From: Janthinobacterium sp. 67
Lineage (GTDB): Bacteria; Pseudomonadota; Gammaproteobacteria; Burkholderiales; Burkholderiaceae_D
Length of the DNA: 64,000 bases
NCBI RefSeq assembly: GCF_002797895.1
Contig: NZ_PGES01000001.1
Location: 5,208,001 to 5,272,000, forward strand
Direction of reading: 5' to 3'
Part shown: piece by piece, positions 55,472 through 63,495 of the stretch
Numbering within the stretch: the first letter of the stretch is position 1
Layout of the letters: every line of letters begins with the position of its first letter
Notes under the pieces: generated by a model
Told to the model about the DNA's origin: nothing
What the model saw: only the letters and a program-made list of their open reading frames with translations
Databases searched by the model: none
Program-made: the position numbers and the translations under genes

Positions 55472-56257
55472 ATGGCTATCGGATTGATTATCATCGGCGA
55501 CGAAATCCTGTCGGGCAAGCGCACGGACCAGCATTTCCCGAAAGTGGTAAGCATGCTCAAGGCGCGGGGCTTGCAGCTGAGCTGGGCGGAATACGTGGGC
55601 GACGAACCGGCCCGCCTGGTGGCCTTGCTCAAGCGCAGCTTTGCCAGCGGCGACATCGTCTTCAGCTTTGGCGGCATCGGCGCCACGCCGGACGACCATA
55701 CGCGCCAGGCGGCGGCCGATGCGCTGGGCTTGCCGCTGGTGCTGCATCCGCAGGGCAAGCTCAATATCCAGCAGCGCATCACGGAAATGGGCGAGGAAGC
55801 TGGCGTGCCGGCCGATTTGAACTCGCCGGAAAACCTGCACCGCCTGAAAATGGCGGAATTTGTCGAAGGTGCCGAGCTGATTCCGAATCCGTACAACAAG
55901 ATTGCCGGCTTTGCCGTGCGCGAGCATTATTTCGTGCCCGGCTTTCCCGTCATGTCCTGGCCCATGATCGAATGGGTGCTCGACACGCATTATGCCCACC
56001 TGTTCAACCAGGTGCCGCATGCGGAACATGCCTTGCTCGTGTATGAAACGGCCGAATCCCTGCTGACGCCGCTGATGGTGCGCCTGGAAGCGGAGTTTCC
56101 GCTGATCAAAGTGTTCAGCCTGCCCAGCGTGGGCGATGCGCAGACGCGCCGGCATATCGAACTGGGCGTCAAGGGCGAGCCTGAGCAGGCGGCAGCCGCC
56201 TTCGCGCAGATGTGCGCCGCACTCGATACCTTGCGGGCGGAATACACCACCATCTGA
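55472..56257 (+). CDS. CinA N-terminal (molybdopterin-binding fold) family protein
   Basis: 261 residues. The start IGLIIIGDEILSGKRTDQH and the GGIGATPDDHTRQAAADALG motif (about 69-88) are the classical MoaB/CinA-N signatures. The C-terminal deamidase domain of full-length CinA is absent. CinA-like proteins have been linked to pyrophosphatase activity on ADP-ribose and to nicotinamide nucleotide recycling in other bacteria; the stand-alone form here has no assigned reaction. GAGGG lies before the ATG. Confidence 0.83.
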   Translation: MAIGLIIIGDEILSGKRTDQHFPKVVSMLKARGLQLSWAEYVGDEPARLVALLKRSFASGDIVFSFGGIGATPDDHTRQAAADALGLPLVLHPQGKLNIQQRITEMGEEAGVPADLNSPENLHRLKMAEFVEGAELIPNPYNKIAGFAVREHYFVPGFPVMSWPMIEWVLDTHYAHLFNQVPHAEHALLVYETAESLLTPLMVRLEAEFPLIKVFSLPSVGDAQTRRHIELGVKGEPEQAAAAFAQMCAALDTLRAEYTTI

Positions 56258-56621
56258 GATGCGGCCAGCCCGGCGCCGGCAGCATTTTTGCTGGCGTCCA
56301 GCCCGCCTTGCGCCTATGTACGCAAGCGCACACTCCAAGACGTTGTTTTTTTGCGAAAATCTTCAATGAAGCAAGATTTTTGTGCGCGCTCGTCAGTCGT
56401 TTTCATGCCGATGTGGTGGAATGGTGAACAGGGGCCTTGCGTGTCGAACGCGGGGCCGCCTGCCTGTGCAGCAACGTGTTTTTTTGATTCACCGGTATGG
56501 ACATCATGTTAAGCAAGCTTTGTTGTGACCGGCCCTGGCTGGCCCTCGTCTTATCCCGCGCGGAGCGGTATCGCTGCCGCATTTTCCGCGCCGTCCAAAC
56601 CCAACCTTACCCCAGCATCCC
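56258..56621 (+). other. 364-base interval upstream of the PBP gene
   Basis: No established gene was found. The interval holds a short frame, ATG 56506 to TGA 56623-56625 (39 codons), whose stop overlaps the PBP start (ATGA). It also holds a tRNA-Leu-like fragment around 56405-56470 with no pairing acceptor stem. No convincing promoter was seen. Confidence 0.35.
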
Positions 56622-59600
56622 ATGAAAGACACAGGCGTCAATCTGGCCGCGCAAGAGCGGCCCCCCTCTGATCCAGCCCCCGAGGCGCCGCCGCCGACGA
56701 GCCCGCCGAAGAAGCGCCGTTCGCGCATCTGGCCCATCTTTGCCATCATCGTGCTGGCGCTGATTGCCGGCGTGGCCTGGTTCGTCATGCGCGAAGTGCG
56801 CACGTCGGCCCTGCAGGCGGAATTCTTCACGCGCCTGGACCGCCAACTGACGTACAAGGTCGAGCCTGGCCCGGCACCGGCCGGCGCCATCCGCTATCCG
56901 CAGCACGGCCCGTATGACGAGCGCCTTGGCTATGCCAGCTTGCCGGATTTTATTAGCAAGCTCAATGCGCGCGACTATGCCGTCACGGCGCAGGCGCGCA
57001 TGTCGCCGAAGATGGTGCAACTGGTCGACCGGGGTATCTTTGCCACGTATCACGAGAAAAACCGCGCGGGATTGTCCATCCTCGATTGCCGCGCCGCACC
57101 CCTGTTCGCGGCCAGCTACCCCGAGCGCATGTTCGACGGCTTCGCCGAAGCGCCGCCCGCGCTCGTGCAAAGCCTGCTGTTCATTGAAAACCGCGAATTG
57201 CTCGACCCGGGCACGCCCGAGCGCAATCCGGCCGTGGAATGGGACCGCCTGAGCAAAGCCGTCCTCGACAAGGCGCTGAACCTGTTCGGCGGCCACCGCG
57301 GCGGTGGCGGCAGCACCCTGGCCACGCAGATCGAAAAATACCGGCATTCGGAAGACGGCCGCACCAGCTCCATGCAGGACAAGCTGCTGCAGATGATTTC
57401 GGCCAGCCTGCGCTCCTACCAGGATGGCGAAAACACCATGGAAGCGCGGCGCAAGATCGTCGTCAATTACCTGAATACCGTGCCGCTGTCGGCCAAGAGC
57501 GGTTTTGGCGAAGTCAACGGCATCGGCGACGGCATGTGGGTCTGGTATGGCCGCCCATTTTCCGAAGTGAAAACTTTGCTCAAAGGTAAGATGGACCAGC
57601 CGGGCAGTGCCCTGGCCTACAAGCAGGCGCTGAGCCTGCTGATCGCACAGCGCCGTCCCTCGCATTACCTGGTGGCCGGCGGCGCAGACCTGGAAGCGCT
57701 GGCGAACAGCCATCTGCGCCTGCTGGCGCAGGCGGGCGTGATTTCGCCGCAGCTGCGCGATGCGGCCATCGCCGAAAAGCTGCGCCCATCGACGGCCTCG
57801 GGCGTGCAATCGGAAGCGTCGACCTCGTTCGTCACGCGCAAGGCCTCGAATGCCGTGCGCAACCACCTGGCCAGCATGCTCGGTGATCCGCGCTTGTACA
57901 ACCTCGACCGCCTCGACCTGAAAGTGGTCAGCACGCTCGATGCGCAGGCGCAAAACGCCGTCACCAAGGTCTTGCGCGAGCTGCGCGACCCGGAAGTGGC
58001 GAAGGCGGCCGGCTTGACGGGCAAGGGCATGCTGGGCAATGGCGACCCCGCCAACGTGGTCTACAGCTTTACCTTGCTGCAAAAGGGCGAGCAAGCCAAC
58101 TTGCTGCGCGTGCAGACGGACAATTTCGACCAGCCGCTCGACATCAACGAAGGCGCCAAGCTGGACTTGGGTTCCACGGCCAAGCTGCGCACGCTGGTGA
58201 CGTATATGGACATCATCGACCAGCTGCACCAGCGCTACAGTGGCATGGGCGCCGCCGAGCTGGGCAAGGCGGCCGTCGATCCCAAGGACATGCTGTCGCA
58301 GTGGGCAATTGCCTATCTGAAGCCATTGCCACTCGGCGAGGCGCGCAACCTGCCAGCCATGCTGGCGGCCGCCATGGAACGCAAGTATTCGGGCAACCCG
58401 GCGGAAGGCTTCTTCACGGGTGGCGGCTTGCACCATTTCGGCAACTTCTCCAAGCTTGACGACAGCCGCATCATGACGGTCCAGCAGGCGCTGCGCCAGT
58501 CGACCAACCTGGTGTTCGTGCGCCTGATGCGCGACGTGGCCCGCTACTACATGTTCTCGCGCCCGGATTCCTCGGCTTCCTTGCTGGCGGATGCGGACGA
58601 TCCGCGCCGCGCCCAGTACCTGAGCCGTTTTGCCGACAAGGAAGGGCGCGAGTTCCTGCACCGCTTCTACCAGAAGTATCGCGGCAAGAGCGTCGACGAG
58701 CAGGAGAAGATCCTGCTGGCCAGCATCCGCCCGACGCCAGTGCGCCTGGCCAATATCTTCCGCACCGTCAATCCGAAGGGGACCGTGGCGGAATTCGGCG
58801 ATTTCCTCAACGCCAACTTGACGTCGCAAAACGAAGTGCCGCCCGAGCGCGTGGCCAAGATGTATCAGCAATATGCGATGGAAAACTGGTCCTTGGCCGA
58901 CCGTGGCTATCTGGCCAATGTGCATCCGCTGGAACTGTGGATGGTGGCATATCTGCGCCAGCACGAAGGTTCCACCCTGTCGCAGATGGTGGCGGCCAGC
59001 GAAAAGGAACGCCAGGAAGTCTATAAATGGCTGTTCAATACGCACCGCAAGCATGCGCAGGACCGCCGCATCGCCAACTTGCTGGAAGTGGAAGGTTTCC
59101 TGGAAATCCACCGCCAGTGGAAGAAGATGGGCTATCCATTCGACTCGCTCGTGCCGTCCTATGCGACGACCCTGGGCGCGTCGGCCGACCGTCCCGCCGC
59201 GCTGGCCGAGTTGATGGGCATCATCATTAACGATGGCGTGCGCAAGCCGAGCGTGCGCATCGATTCCATGCATTTCGCGGCCAACACGCCATACGACACC
59301 ATGGTCAAGCGGGGCAGCAAGGTGGAAGCGGAGCAAGTGCTGTCGCCGGACGTGGCGAAAGCGGTCGCCAAGGCCATCCGCGAAGTGGTGTCGGACGGCA
59401 CGGCCAAGCGGGCGAAGACGGCATTCGTCGGCGCCGACGGCGTGCCCATCCCGATGGGCGGCAAGACGGGTACGGGCGACCAGCGCTTCGACGTGTATGG
59501 CGCCGGTGGCCGCCTGATCGAGTCGCGCTATGTGAACCGTTCGGCCACGTTCGTGTTCAATATCGGCGAGCGCTTCTATGGCAGCATGACGGCGTACGTG

Positions 59601-59738
59601 CGGGGACCGGAATCGAAAAACTACGATTTCACGAGCGCCTTGCCCGTGCAATTGCTGGTCTCGCTGGCGCCTAGCCTGATGCCGTTGATCGAGCCGCCTG
59701 CGCCGGCCGACGGCGTGGCCAAGCAGTGCAGTAATTAG
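56622..59738 (+). CDS. Atypical class A penicillin-binding protein (transglycosylase-transpeptidase)
   Basis: 1038 residues. A basic, Pro-rich N-terminus is followed by a membrane helix (about 36-56). The glycosyltransferase-51 region keeps an ENRELLDPG motif (in place of EDxxFxxHxG) and GGGSTLATQIEKYR; the RKIVVNYLNTVPLS helix corresponds to motif 4. The transpeptidase region shows SxxK (GSTAKLRTLV), SxN (RQSTNLVF) and KTG (GGKTGTGDQRF). It is longer and more divergent than PBP1a or 1b, with a long linker. It should build peptidoglycan at the inner membrane. No clear ribosome binding site precedes the ATG. Confidence 0.82.
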   Translation: MKDTGVNLAAQERPPSDPAPEAPPPTSPPKKRRSRIWPIFAIIVLALIAGVAWFVMREVRTSALQAEFFTRLDRQLTYKVEPGPAPAGAIRYPQHGPYDERLGYASLPDFISKLNARDYAVTAQARMSPKMVQLVDRGIFATYHEKNRAGLSILDCRAAPLFAASYPERMFDGFAEAPPALVQSLLFIENRELLDPGTPERNPAVEWDRLSKAVLDKALNLFGGHRGGGGSTLATQIEKYRHSEDGRTSSMQDKLLQMISASLRSYQDGENTMEARRKIVVNYLNTVPLSAKSGFGEVNGIGDGMWVWYGRPFSEVKTLLKGKMDQPGSALAYKQALSLLIAQRRPSHYLVAGGADLEALANSHLRLLAQAGVISPQLRDAAIAEKLRPSTASGVQSEASTSFVTRKASNAVRNHLASMLGDPRLYNLDRLDLKVVSTLDAQAQNAVTKVLRELRDPEVAKAAGLTGKGMLGNGDPANVVYSFTLLQKGEQANLLRVQTDNFDQPLDINEGAKLDLGSTAKLRTLVTYMDIIDQLHQRYSGMGAAELGKAAVDPKDMLSQWAIAYLKPLPLGEARNLPAMLAAAMERKYSGNPAEGFFTGGGLHHFGNFSKLDDSRIMTVQQALRQSTNLVFVRLMRDVARYYMFSRPDSSASLLADADDPRRAQYLSRFADKEGREFLHRFYQKYRGKSVDEQEKILLASIRPTPVRLANIFRTVNPKGTVAEFGDFLNANLTSQNEVPPERVAKMYQQYAMENWSLADRGYLANVHPLELWMVAYLRQHEGSTLSQMVAASEKERQEVYKWLFNTHRKHAQDRRIANLLEVEGFLEIHRQWKKMGYPFDSLVPSYATTLGASADRPAALAELMGIIINDGVRKPSVRIDSMHFAANTPYDTMVKRGSKVEAEQVLSPDVAKAVAKAIREVVSDGTAKRAKTAFVGADGVPIPMGGKTGTGDQRFDVYGAGGRLIESRYVNRSATFVFNIGERFYGSMTAYVRGPESKNYDFTSALPVQLLVSLAPSLMPLIEPPAPADGVAKQCSN

Positions 59739-59761
59739 CAGCTGGCAGGCAGTTGTGGCAA

Positions 59762-59791
59762 AACGCCGGCGTTCACGCCGGCGTTTTTTTT
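59762..59791 (+). terminator. Rho-independent terminator after the PBP gene
   Basis: AACGCCGGCG and CGCCGGCGTT form a ten-base stem with loop TTCA, followed by seven or more T residues. On the minus strand the A-run gives a shorter T-run, so it may also serve the converging GST gene. Confidence 0.85.
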
Positions 59792-60395
59792 AACCGGCAA
59801 ACACGGCCGTCTTGTCCGCCAGCCGCGCATGGTAGGCGGCGATGGCCGGATACGCGGGACGTTGCATGGGCGCCATCAGCCAGCGCTTGACGGACAGGCC
59901 CAGCACGATATCGGCCAAGGTAAATTGTTCGCCGCAGACGAAGGCGCCCGTGCGCTGCAGTTGCTGTTCCAGCACGCCCATCATCTTGTTCCATCCGGCA
60001 ATGCCGGCCGCCAGTTGCGCCGCGTCCTGATGCGCCGGGCTCTGGCGCACGAGCGACATGAAGGCGTAGCGCCAGCTGTTGTTCAAATCGCCCATTTGCC
60101 AGTCCATCCATTTTTCCACTTCCGCGCGGGCGCGGGGCGTGCTTGGCAGCAAGTCGTCGCGGCCCGCCTGGGCGCACAGGTAGCGGCAAATCGTGTTCGA
60201 TTCCCACAGCACCAGGTCGCCATCGAGCAGCACGGGCACCATGGCGTTCGGGTTCAAGGCCAGGAAGGCGGGGTCGTCGGTGCTGCGAAAGCCGCTGCCC
60301 CAGTCTTCGCGTTCGTAGGGCAGGTCGATTTCCTCGCACGTCCACAGGACTTTGCGGACATTGATCGAGGCGGCTTTTCCAAGAATTTTCAGCAT
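59790..60395 (-). CDS. Glutathione S-transferase family protein
   Basis: 201 residues from ATG 60395 (GGAG upstream). The thioredoxin-like N-terminal domain (1-80) has [19 protein letters not shown] and the cis-Pro region [11 protein letters not shown], and the glutathione-gamma-Glu binding pair [10 protein letters not shown]. The helical C-terminal domain (about 90-200) carries [15 protein letters not shown]. The class resembles beta or theta types, with Ser11 as the likely catalytic residue. Substrate unknown. Confidence 0.87.
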   Translation of the reverse strand: MLKILGKAASINVRKVLWTCEEIDLPYEREDWGSGFRSTDDPAFLALNPNAMVPVLLDGDLVLWESNTICRYLCAQAGRDDLLPSTPRARAEVEKWMDWQMGDLNNSWRYAFMSLVRQSPAHQDAAQLAAGIAGWNKMMGVLEQQLQRTGAFVCGEQFTLADIVLGLSVKRWLMAPMQRPAYPAIAAYHARLADKTAVFAG

Positions 60396-60505
60396 GCGGG
60401 GCTCCGGAGGGCAGGTGGTTGATCTGCCACTGTAGCGGATTTGGCCACGCCGCGCTTGCGAAAGTGCCTTGCATAGTTGAGCTTTTCTTGGCATCGTAGC
60501 CACCC

Positions 60506-61864
60506 ATGAAACCTATGCGCCACCACATGTCCAAAATCCTCGCGTTCAGCCGCTTTTCCGTGCGCGATTTCCTCGCCACCGCCGGTCCCACCTTGCTGCT
60601 GGTCGGCGCCGTTTGCGCGCTCGCTTACTGGCTGGTCGACCCGGCGCCGCCGCGCCAGGTGAGCCTGTCGACGGGGCAGGACAATAGCGCCTATGAAGAG
60701 TTCGGTAAAAAATATGCGGCCACCTTGGCCAAGCACGGCATCAAGGTGACCTTGCAGCCATCGCTGGGGTCGCAGGAAAACCTGCAGCGCCTGAACGCGG
60801 GCAAGACCGATATCGCCTTCGTGCAAAGCGGCTCGACGGAACACGCCGATGCCGAGCGGCATGGCCTGATTTCGCTGGGCAGCCTGTTTACGGAACCCGT
60901 CTGGCTGTTCATGCGCGAAGACAAGATGGTGACGGAAATGACGCAGTTGAAGGGCATGAAGATCAACCTGGGGCCGGAAGGCACGGGCGTGCCCAGCCTG
61001 TTCCGACAGTTGCTGTCCGTCAATGGCGTGGAAGCGAAGGACTTGACGGTGAGCGACCTGCAAAATACGCCCGCCACGGTGGAGCTGCTGGAAGGACGCA
61101 TCGACGGCCTCGTGTTCAGCTCGGCGCCGGAAGCGCCGCTGATCCAGATGCTGCTGCAAACGCCGGGTATCAAGCTGTTTGATTTTTCGCAGGCGGAAGC
61201 CTACACGCGGCGCCTGCCTTTCCTCACGCACGTCGTCTTGCCGCGCGGCATAGTCGACCTGGGGCAGAACATTCCCGCGCAGGATTATCATTTGATCGCG
61301 CCGACGGCCACCCTGGTTGCGCGCGAAGACTTGCATCCGGCCCTCGTCGACCTGTTCGTGCAGGCAGCGGCCCGCATCCACGGCGGCACCGGCTGGTTCC
61401 AGCAGCAGGGGCAATTCCCGTCCGCGCGCTACACGGAAATTCCCGTGGCGCCCGAAGCGTTGAAATTCTACAAGGATGGCGCACCCGTGCTGCAGCGCTA
61501 CATGAGCTTCTGGCTGGCCAATTTCTTTGACCGCATGTGGGTGCTGGTGGTGGCGCTCGGTGCCTTGATCTTGCCCCTGTCGCGCGTCGTGCCGCCGCTC
61601 TACGTGTGGCGTATCCGCTCGCGCGTGTACCGCTGGTATGGCCAGTTGCGCACGGTGGAGCAGGCGCTGGAAGACGTGCCGCCAGAGCAGCGCGCGCAAG
61701 TGTATGCGGAACAACTGAAGCGGCTGGACCAGATCGAGGAGATGGTCAACCAGATCTCGATTCCATTGTCGTTTGCCGATGGTTTATATGGCTTGCGCAG
61801 CCATATCAATTTCGTGCGCAAGCGCATCCTGACCCTGATGGGCGAACACCCCGAGGTGGCTTAA
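60506..61864 (+). CDS. TAXI-family TRAP solute-binding protein, membrane-anchored
   Basis: 452 residues. A hydrophobic segment near the N-terminus (about 27-44) acts as an uncleaved anchor, followed by a TAXI solute-binding domain ([21 protein letters not shown], then [17 protein letters not shown] and [12 protein letters not shown]). A second membrane helix lies near 340-365 ([18 protein letters not shown]), with a cytosolic tail of about 80 residues. No TRAP permease is adjacent. The tail-to-tail end overlaps the antitoxin gene by four bases. It may signal or deliver its ligand to a separate partner. Confidence 0.8.
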   Translation: MKPMRHHMSKILAFSRFSVRDFLATAGPTLLLVGAVCALAYWLVDPAPPRQVSLSTGQDNSAYEEFGKKYAATLAKHGIKVTLQPSLGSQENLQRLNAGKTDIAFVQSGSTEHADAERHGLISLGSLFTEPVWLFMREDKMVTEMTQLKGMKINLGPEGTGVPSLFRQLLSVNGVEAKDLTVSDLQNTPATVELLEGRIDGLVFSSAPEAPLIQMLLQTPGIKLFDFSQAEAYTRRLPFLTHVVLPRGIVDLGQNIPAQDYHLIAPTATLVAREDLHPALVDLFVQAAARIHGGTGWFQQQGQFPSARYTEIPVAPEALKFYKDGAPVLQRYMSFWLANFFDRMWVLVVALGALILPLSRVVPPLYVWRIRSRVYRWYGQLRTVEQALEDVPPEQRAQVYAEQLKRLDQIEEMVNQISIPLSFADGLYGLRSHINFVRKRILTLMGEHPEVA

Positions 61865-62145
61865 ACGAGGGTAACGGACAGCTTGCGCCCCAGCAGCGCC
61901 GCTGCCCGCTCCAGCGTGGACAGTGTTACGTCGCTGCCGGGATCAAGCAGGCGGTCGAGCTGCGAGCGGCTCGTCTGCAGCAGAGCCGCCATGCGCGTCT
62001 TCGACATCGATTGTTCCTGCATCGCCTGCGTCAGTTGCCAGGCGATCACTTCCTTGATGGCGCGGTTTTGCGTTTGCTCGAAAATGCCTTCTTCCTTGAG
62101 GAAGTCGTCGAGACTGCTGCCTAGGTGCGAAGCGGTGGCGTTCAT
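61861..62145 (-). CDS. HigA-like helix-turn-helix antitoxin
   Basis: 94 residues with an XRE-type helix-turn-helix (about 46-85: MSKTRMAALLQTSRSQLDRLLDPGSDVTLSTLERAAALLGRKL, shown in part by MSKTRMAALLQTSRS and LSTLERAAALLG). The N-terminal 40 residues are acidic and helical, suited to neutralising the toxin. The start overlaps the toxin stop (ATGA), so the toxin gene comes first, as in HigBA systems. It likely binds the palindrome upstream of the toxin gene. Confidence 0.82.
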   Translation of the reverse strand: MNATASHLGSSLDDFLKEEGIFEQTQNRAIKEVIAWQLTQAMQEQSMSKTRMAALLQTSRSQLDRLLDPGSDVTLSTLERAAALLGRKLSVTLV

Positions 62146-62498
62146 GTCAATTCCTTGTAGCGTTTGCGGGCCAGCGCCAGGTCATCGTCGGGCGTGGCGC
62201 GGGTTTTCTTGATAAAGCCGTGCAGCGCCACCAGGCAGTCGCCGTGATGGCAGATCAGCACGCGCGCGATGCGGTTGCCGGGCAGGCTGCTGCGTACCTC
62301 CGACAAGCCTTGCCCCAGATGGCGGCACAAGGGCATGCCCACGGGCCAGCGCCATTGCGCATGCATCAAGTCTTGTCCGATCACATGGCGCTCTTCGATG
62401 GGCAACGATTTGAGCCAGTCGCGCACGGGTTCGCCGCCATTGCCGTTCGCATAGAACGCAGGGTAATCTGCCGCAAGCCGGAAGCATCCATGACGCAC
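62142..62498 (-). CDS. HigB/RelE-type toxin (phage Gp49-like family)
   Basis: 118 residues from GTG 62498; no ATG is available in frame. The family string GEPVRDWLKSLP (about 22-33), the segment WPVGMPLCRHLGQGLSEVRSSL and the ending GFIKKTRATPDDDLALARKRYKE are present. Members are ribosome-dependent mRNA interferases. The first twenty residues are atypical, so the true start may be nearby. It is paired with the downstream antitoxin, and an operator-like TGTAC-N8-GTACA repeat lies upstream. Confidence 0.82.
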   Translation of the reverse strand: MRHGCFRLAADYPAFYANGNGGEPVRDWLKSLPIEERHVIGQDLMHAQWRWPVGMPLCRHLGQGLSEVRSSLPGNRIARVLICHHGDCLVALHGFIKKTRATPDDDLALARKRYKELT

Positions 62499-62506
62499 CT
62501 CTGCGT

Positions 62507-62524
62507 TGTACTATATAAGGTACA
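62507..62524. promoter_or_regulatory. Operator palindrome of the toxin-antitoxin operon
   Basis: TGTAC (62507-62511) and GTACA (62520-62524) form a perfect repeat with eight AT-rich bases between. The central TATATA/TTATAT could be a -10 element on the minus strand. It lies nine bases upstream of the toxin start, where the antitoxin would repress. Confidence 0.5.
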
Positions 62525-62648
62525 TATTCGCAAGGAGAATTTGCGCCGCAATTGAAAAAATCGGGCGCGCATGGATGGTTGTAGCCGATGGCGGACCGCA
62601 GGGTGGCCCGCCAGATCAAACACGGTTCAGATAATCAGGCTGCCAGCG

Positions 62649-63110
62649 TCAGGCGCCCAGCCACGGCAGCCCCGCCTTGCACCAGCCGCCGATCTGCTTG
62701 CGGTGGCCGTCGGCATCCTTGTCGCCTTCAAAACCTTCGAGGATGTCGAAGCAGTTCAGGTAGCCGTGCTCGGTCGCCAGCTTGGCCGCGTGGCGCGAAC
62801 GCACGCCGGAGCGGCACAGGAACAGCAGCACCTCGTTCTTGCCGGCCTGGGCGGCCAGCTGCGCGAGGAAGTCGGGATTGGGCACGCCACCCGGATAGGT
62901 GGCCCATTGCACCGCGCCATGCTGGGTATCGGCGATATCGACCCGGCCGACCCAGTCGCGCTCGGCATTCGTGCGCACATCGATGAGCTTGACGGCGGGA
63001 TCGCCCTGCAGCAAGTCATACGCTTCCTGCGGCGTGACGGCGCCGGCATACGGCGTACCTTCATTGGCCCGGCTGCGGGCGGTGGTCAGGATGTCGGCGG
63101 CGGTGGTCAT
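62649..63110 (-). CDS. Rhodanese-like domain protein
   Basis: 153 residues from ATG 63110 (GAGGA upstream); the longer frame to 63443 crosses the glnA control region. It is a single rhodanese domain: VKLIDVRTNAERDWVGRVD (in part) and the active loop LFLCRSGVRS with catalytic Cys99. The loop has six residues after Cys, as in sulfur-transfer members. It probably transfers sulfane sulfur in the cytoplasm; the acceptor is unknown. It is divergent from glnA. Confidence 0.87.
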   Translation of the reverse strand: MTTAADILTTARSRANEGTPYAGAVTPQEAYDLLQGDPAVKLIDVRTNAERDWVGRVDIADTQHGAVQWATYPGGVPNPDFLAQLAAQAGKNEVLLFLCRSGVRSRHAAKLATEHGYLNCFDILEGFEGDKDADGHRKQIGGWCKAGLPWLGA

Positions 63111-63235
63111 GGCGTCCTCGATGAAAGTGGGCAGGTATGGTCGATTATAGTGCGCCGTCCGCGCCCCGCAAACGGGAAACCACGGTGCGCGGCACATGCA
63201 CCACAACGAGGCGTTTTTCAGGAATGCGCATAAAA

Positions 63236-63252
63236 TGCACGATAATGGTGCG
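63236..63252 (+). promoter_or_regulatory. NtrC binding site 1 upstream of glnA
   Basis: TGCACGATAATGGTGCG matches the 17-base NtrC consensus TGCACYANNNTGGTGCA at nearly all fixed positions. It lies 145 bases upstream of the sigma-54 promoter, a normal enhancer distance. Confidence 0.68.
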
Positions 63253-63264
63253 TTATTCGTTTTT

Positions 63265-63281
63265 TGCACTTGCATAGTGCA
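63265..63281 (+). promoter_or_regulatory. NtrC binding site 2 upstream of glnA
   Basis: TGCACTTGCATAGTGCA is a dyad with TGCACT/AGTGCA arms, close to the NtrC consensus. Its centre is 29 bases from that of site 1, about three helical turns, fitting cooperative binding of NtrC dimers. Confidence 0.65.
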
Positions 63282-63380
63282 TTCTTGATTTGACGCAAAC
63301 GCAGCAGGAAAATCGCAGGCATGAAAACTTACACTGGGATGGCCGGGTTTTGACCTTGGAGTCCACATCCCTCCAGAAGC

Positions 63381-63396
63381 TGGCATGGAATCTGCT
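63381..63396 (+). promoter_or_regulatory. Sigma-54 promoter of glnA
   Basis: TGGCATGGAATCTGCT has GG at the -24 position and GC at -12 with exactly the spacing of the consensus TGGCACGNNNNTTGCA. Transcription would start near 63408, about 90 bases before the glnA start codon. Confidence 0.75.
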
Positions 63397-63495
63397 ATGA
63401 TCCTTATGAGTTTTGGTGGCACGCAATGTTTGCTTCGCTTCATCAGCCCAGACGCACTAAGGTCGGCTCACCCCACATTCATTTAGGAGATACGC

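Noticed and set aside
56405..56470. tRNA-Leu-like stretch (GTGGTGGAATGGT followed by a GC-rich hairpin)
   Set aside because: The D-arm region looks similar, but no complementary acceptor stem, T-arm or CCA follows. At most a degenerate remnant, and more likely chance.
56607..59651. Minus-strand open frame of about 1014 codons antisense to the PBP gene
   Set aside because: It mirrors a plus-strand gene with clear motifs. Long antisense frames are expected in GC-rich DNA, and its composition (His, Arg, Gln, Ala-rich) is that of a shadow frame.
63190..63210. Possible third NtrC half-site (TGCACCA)
   Set aside because: Only one arm is present; the second arm at the right distance is missing.
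62721..63443. Upstream extension of the rhodanese frame to 63443
   Set aside because: The extension crosses the glnA promoter and NtrC sites. ATG 63110 has a good ribosome binding site and gives a normal single-domain protein.
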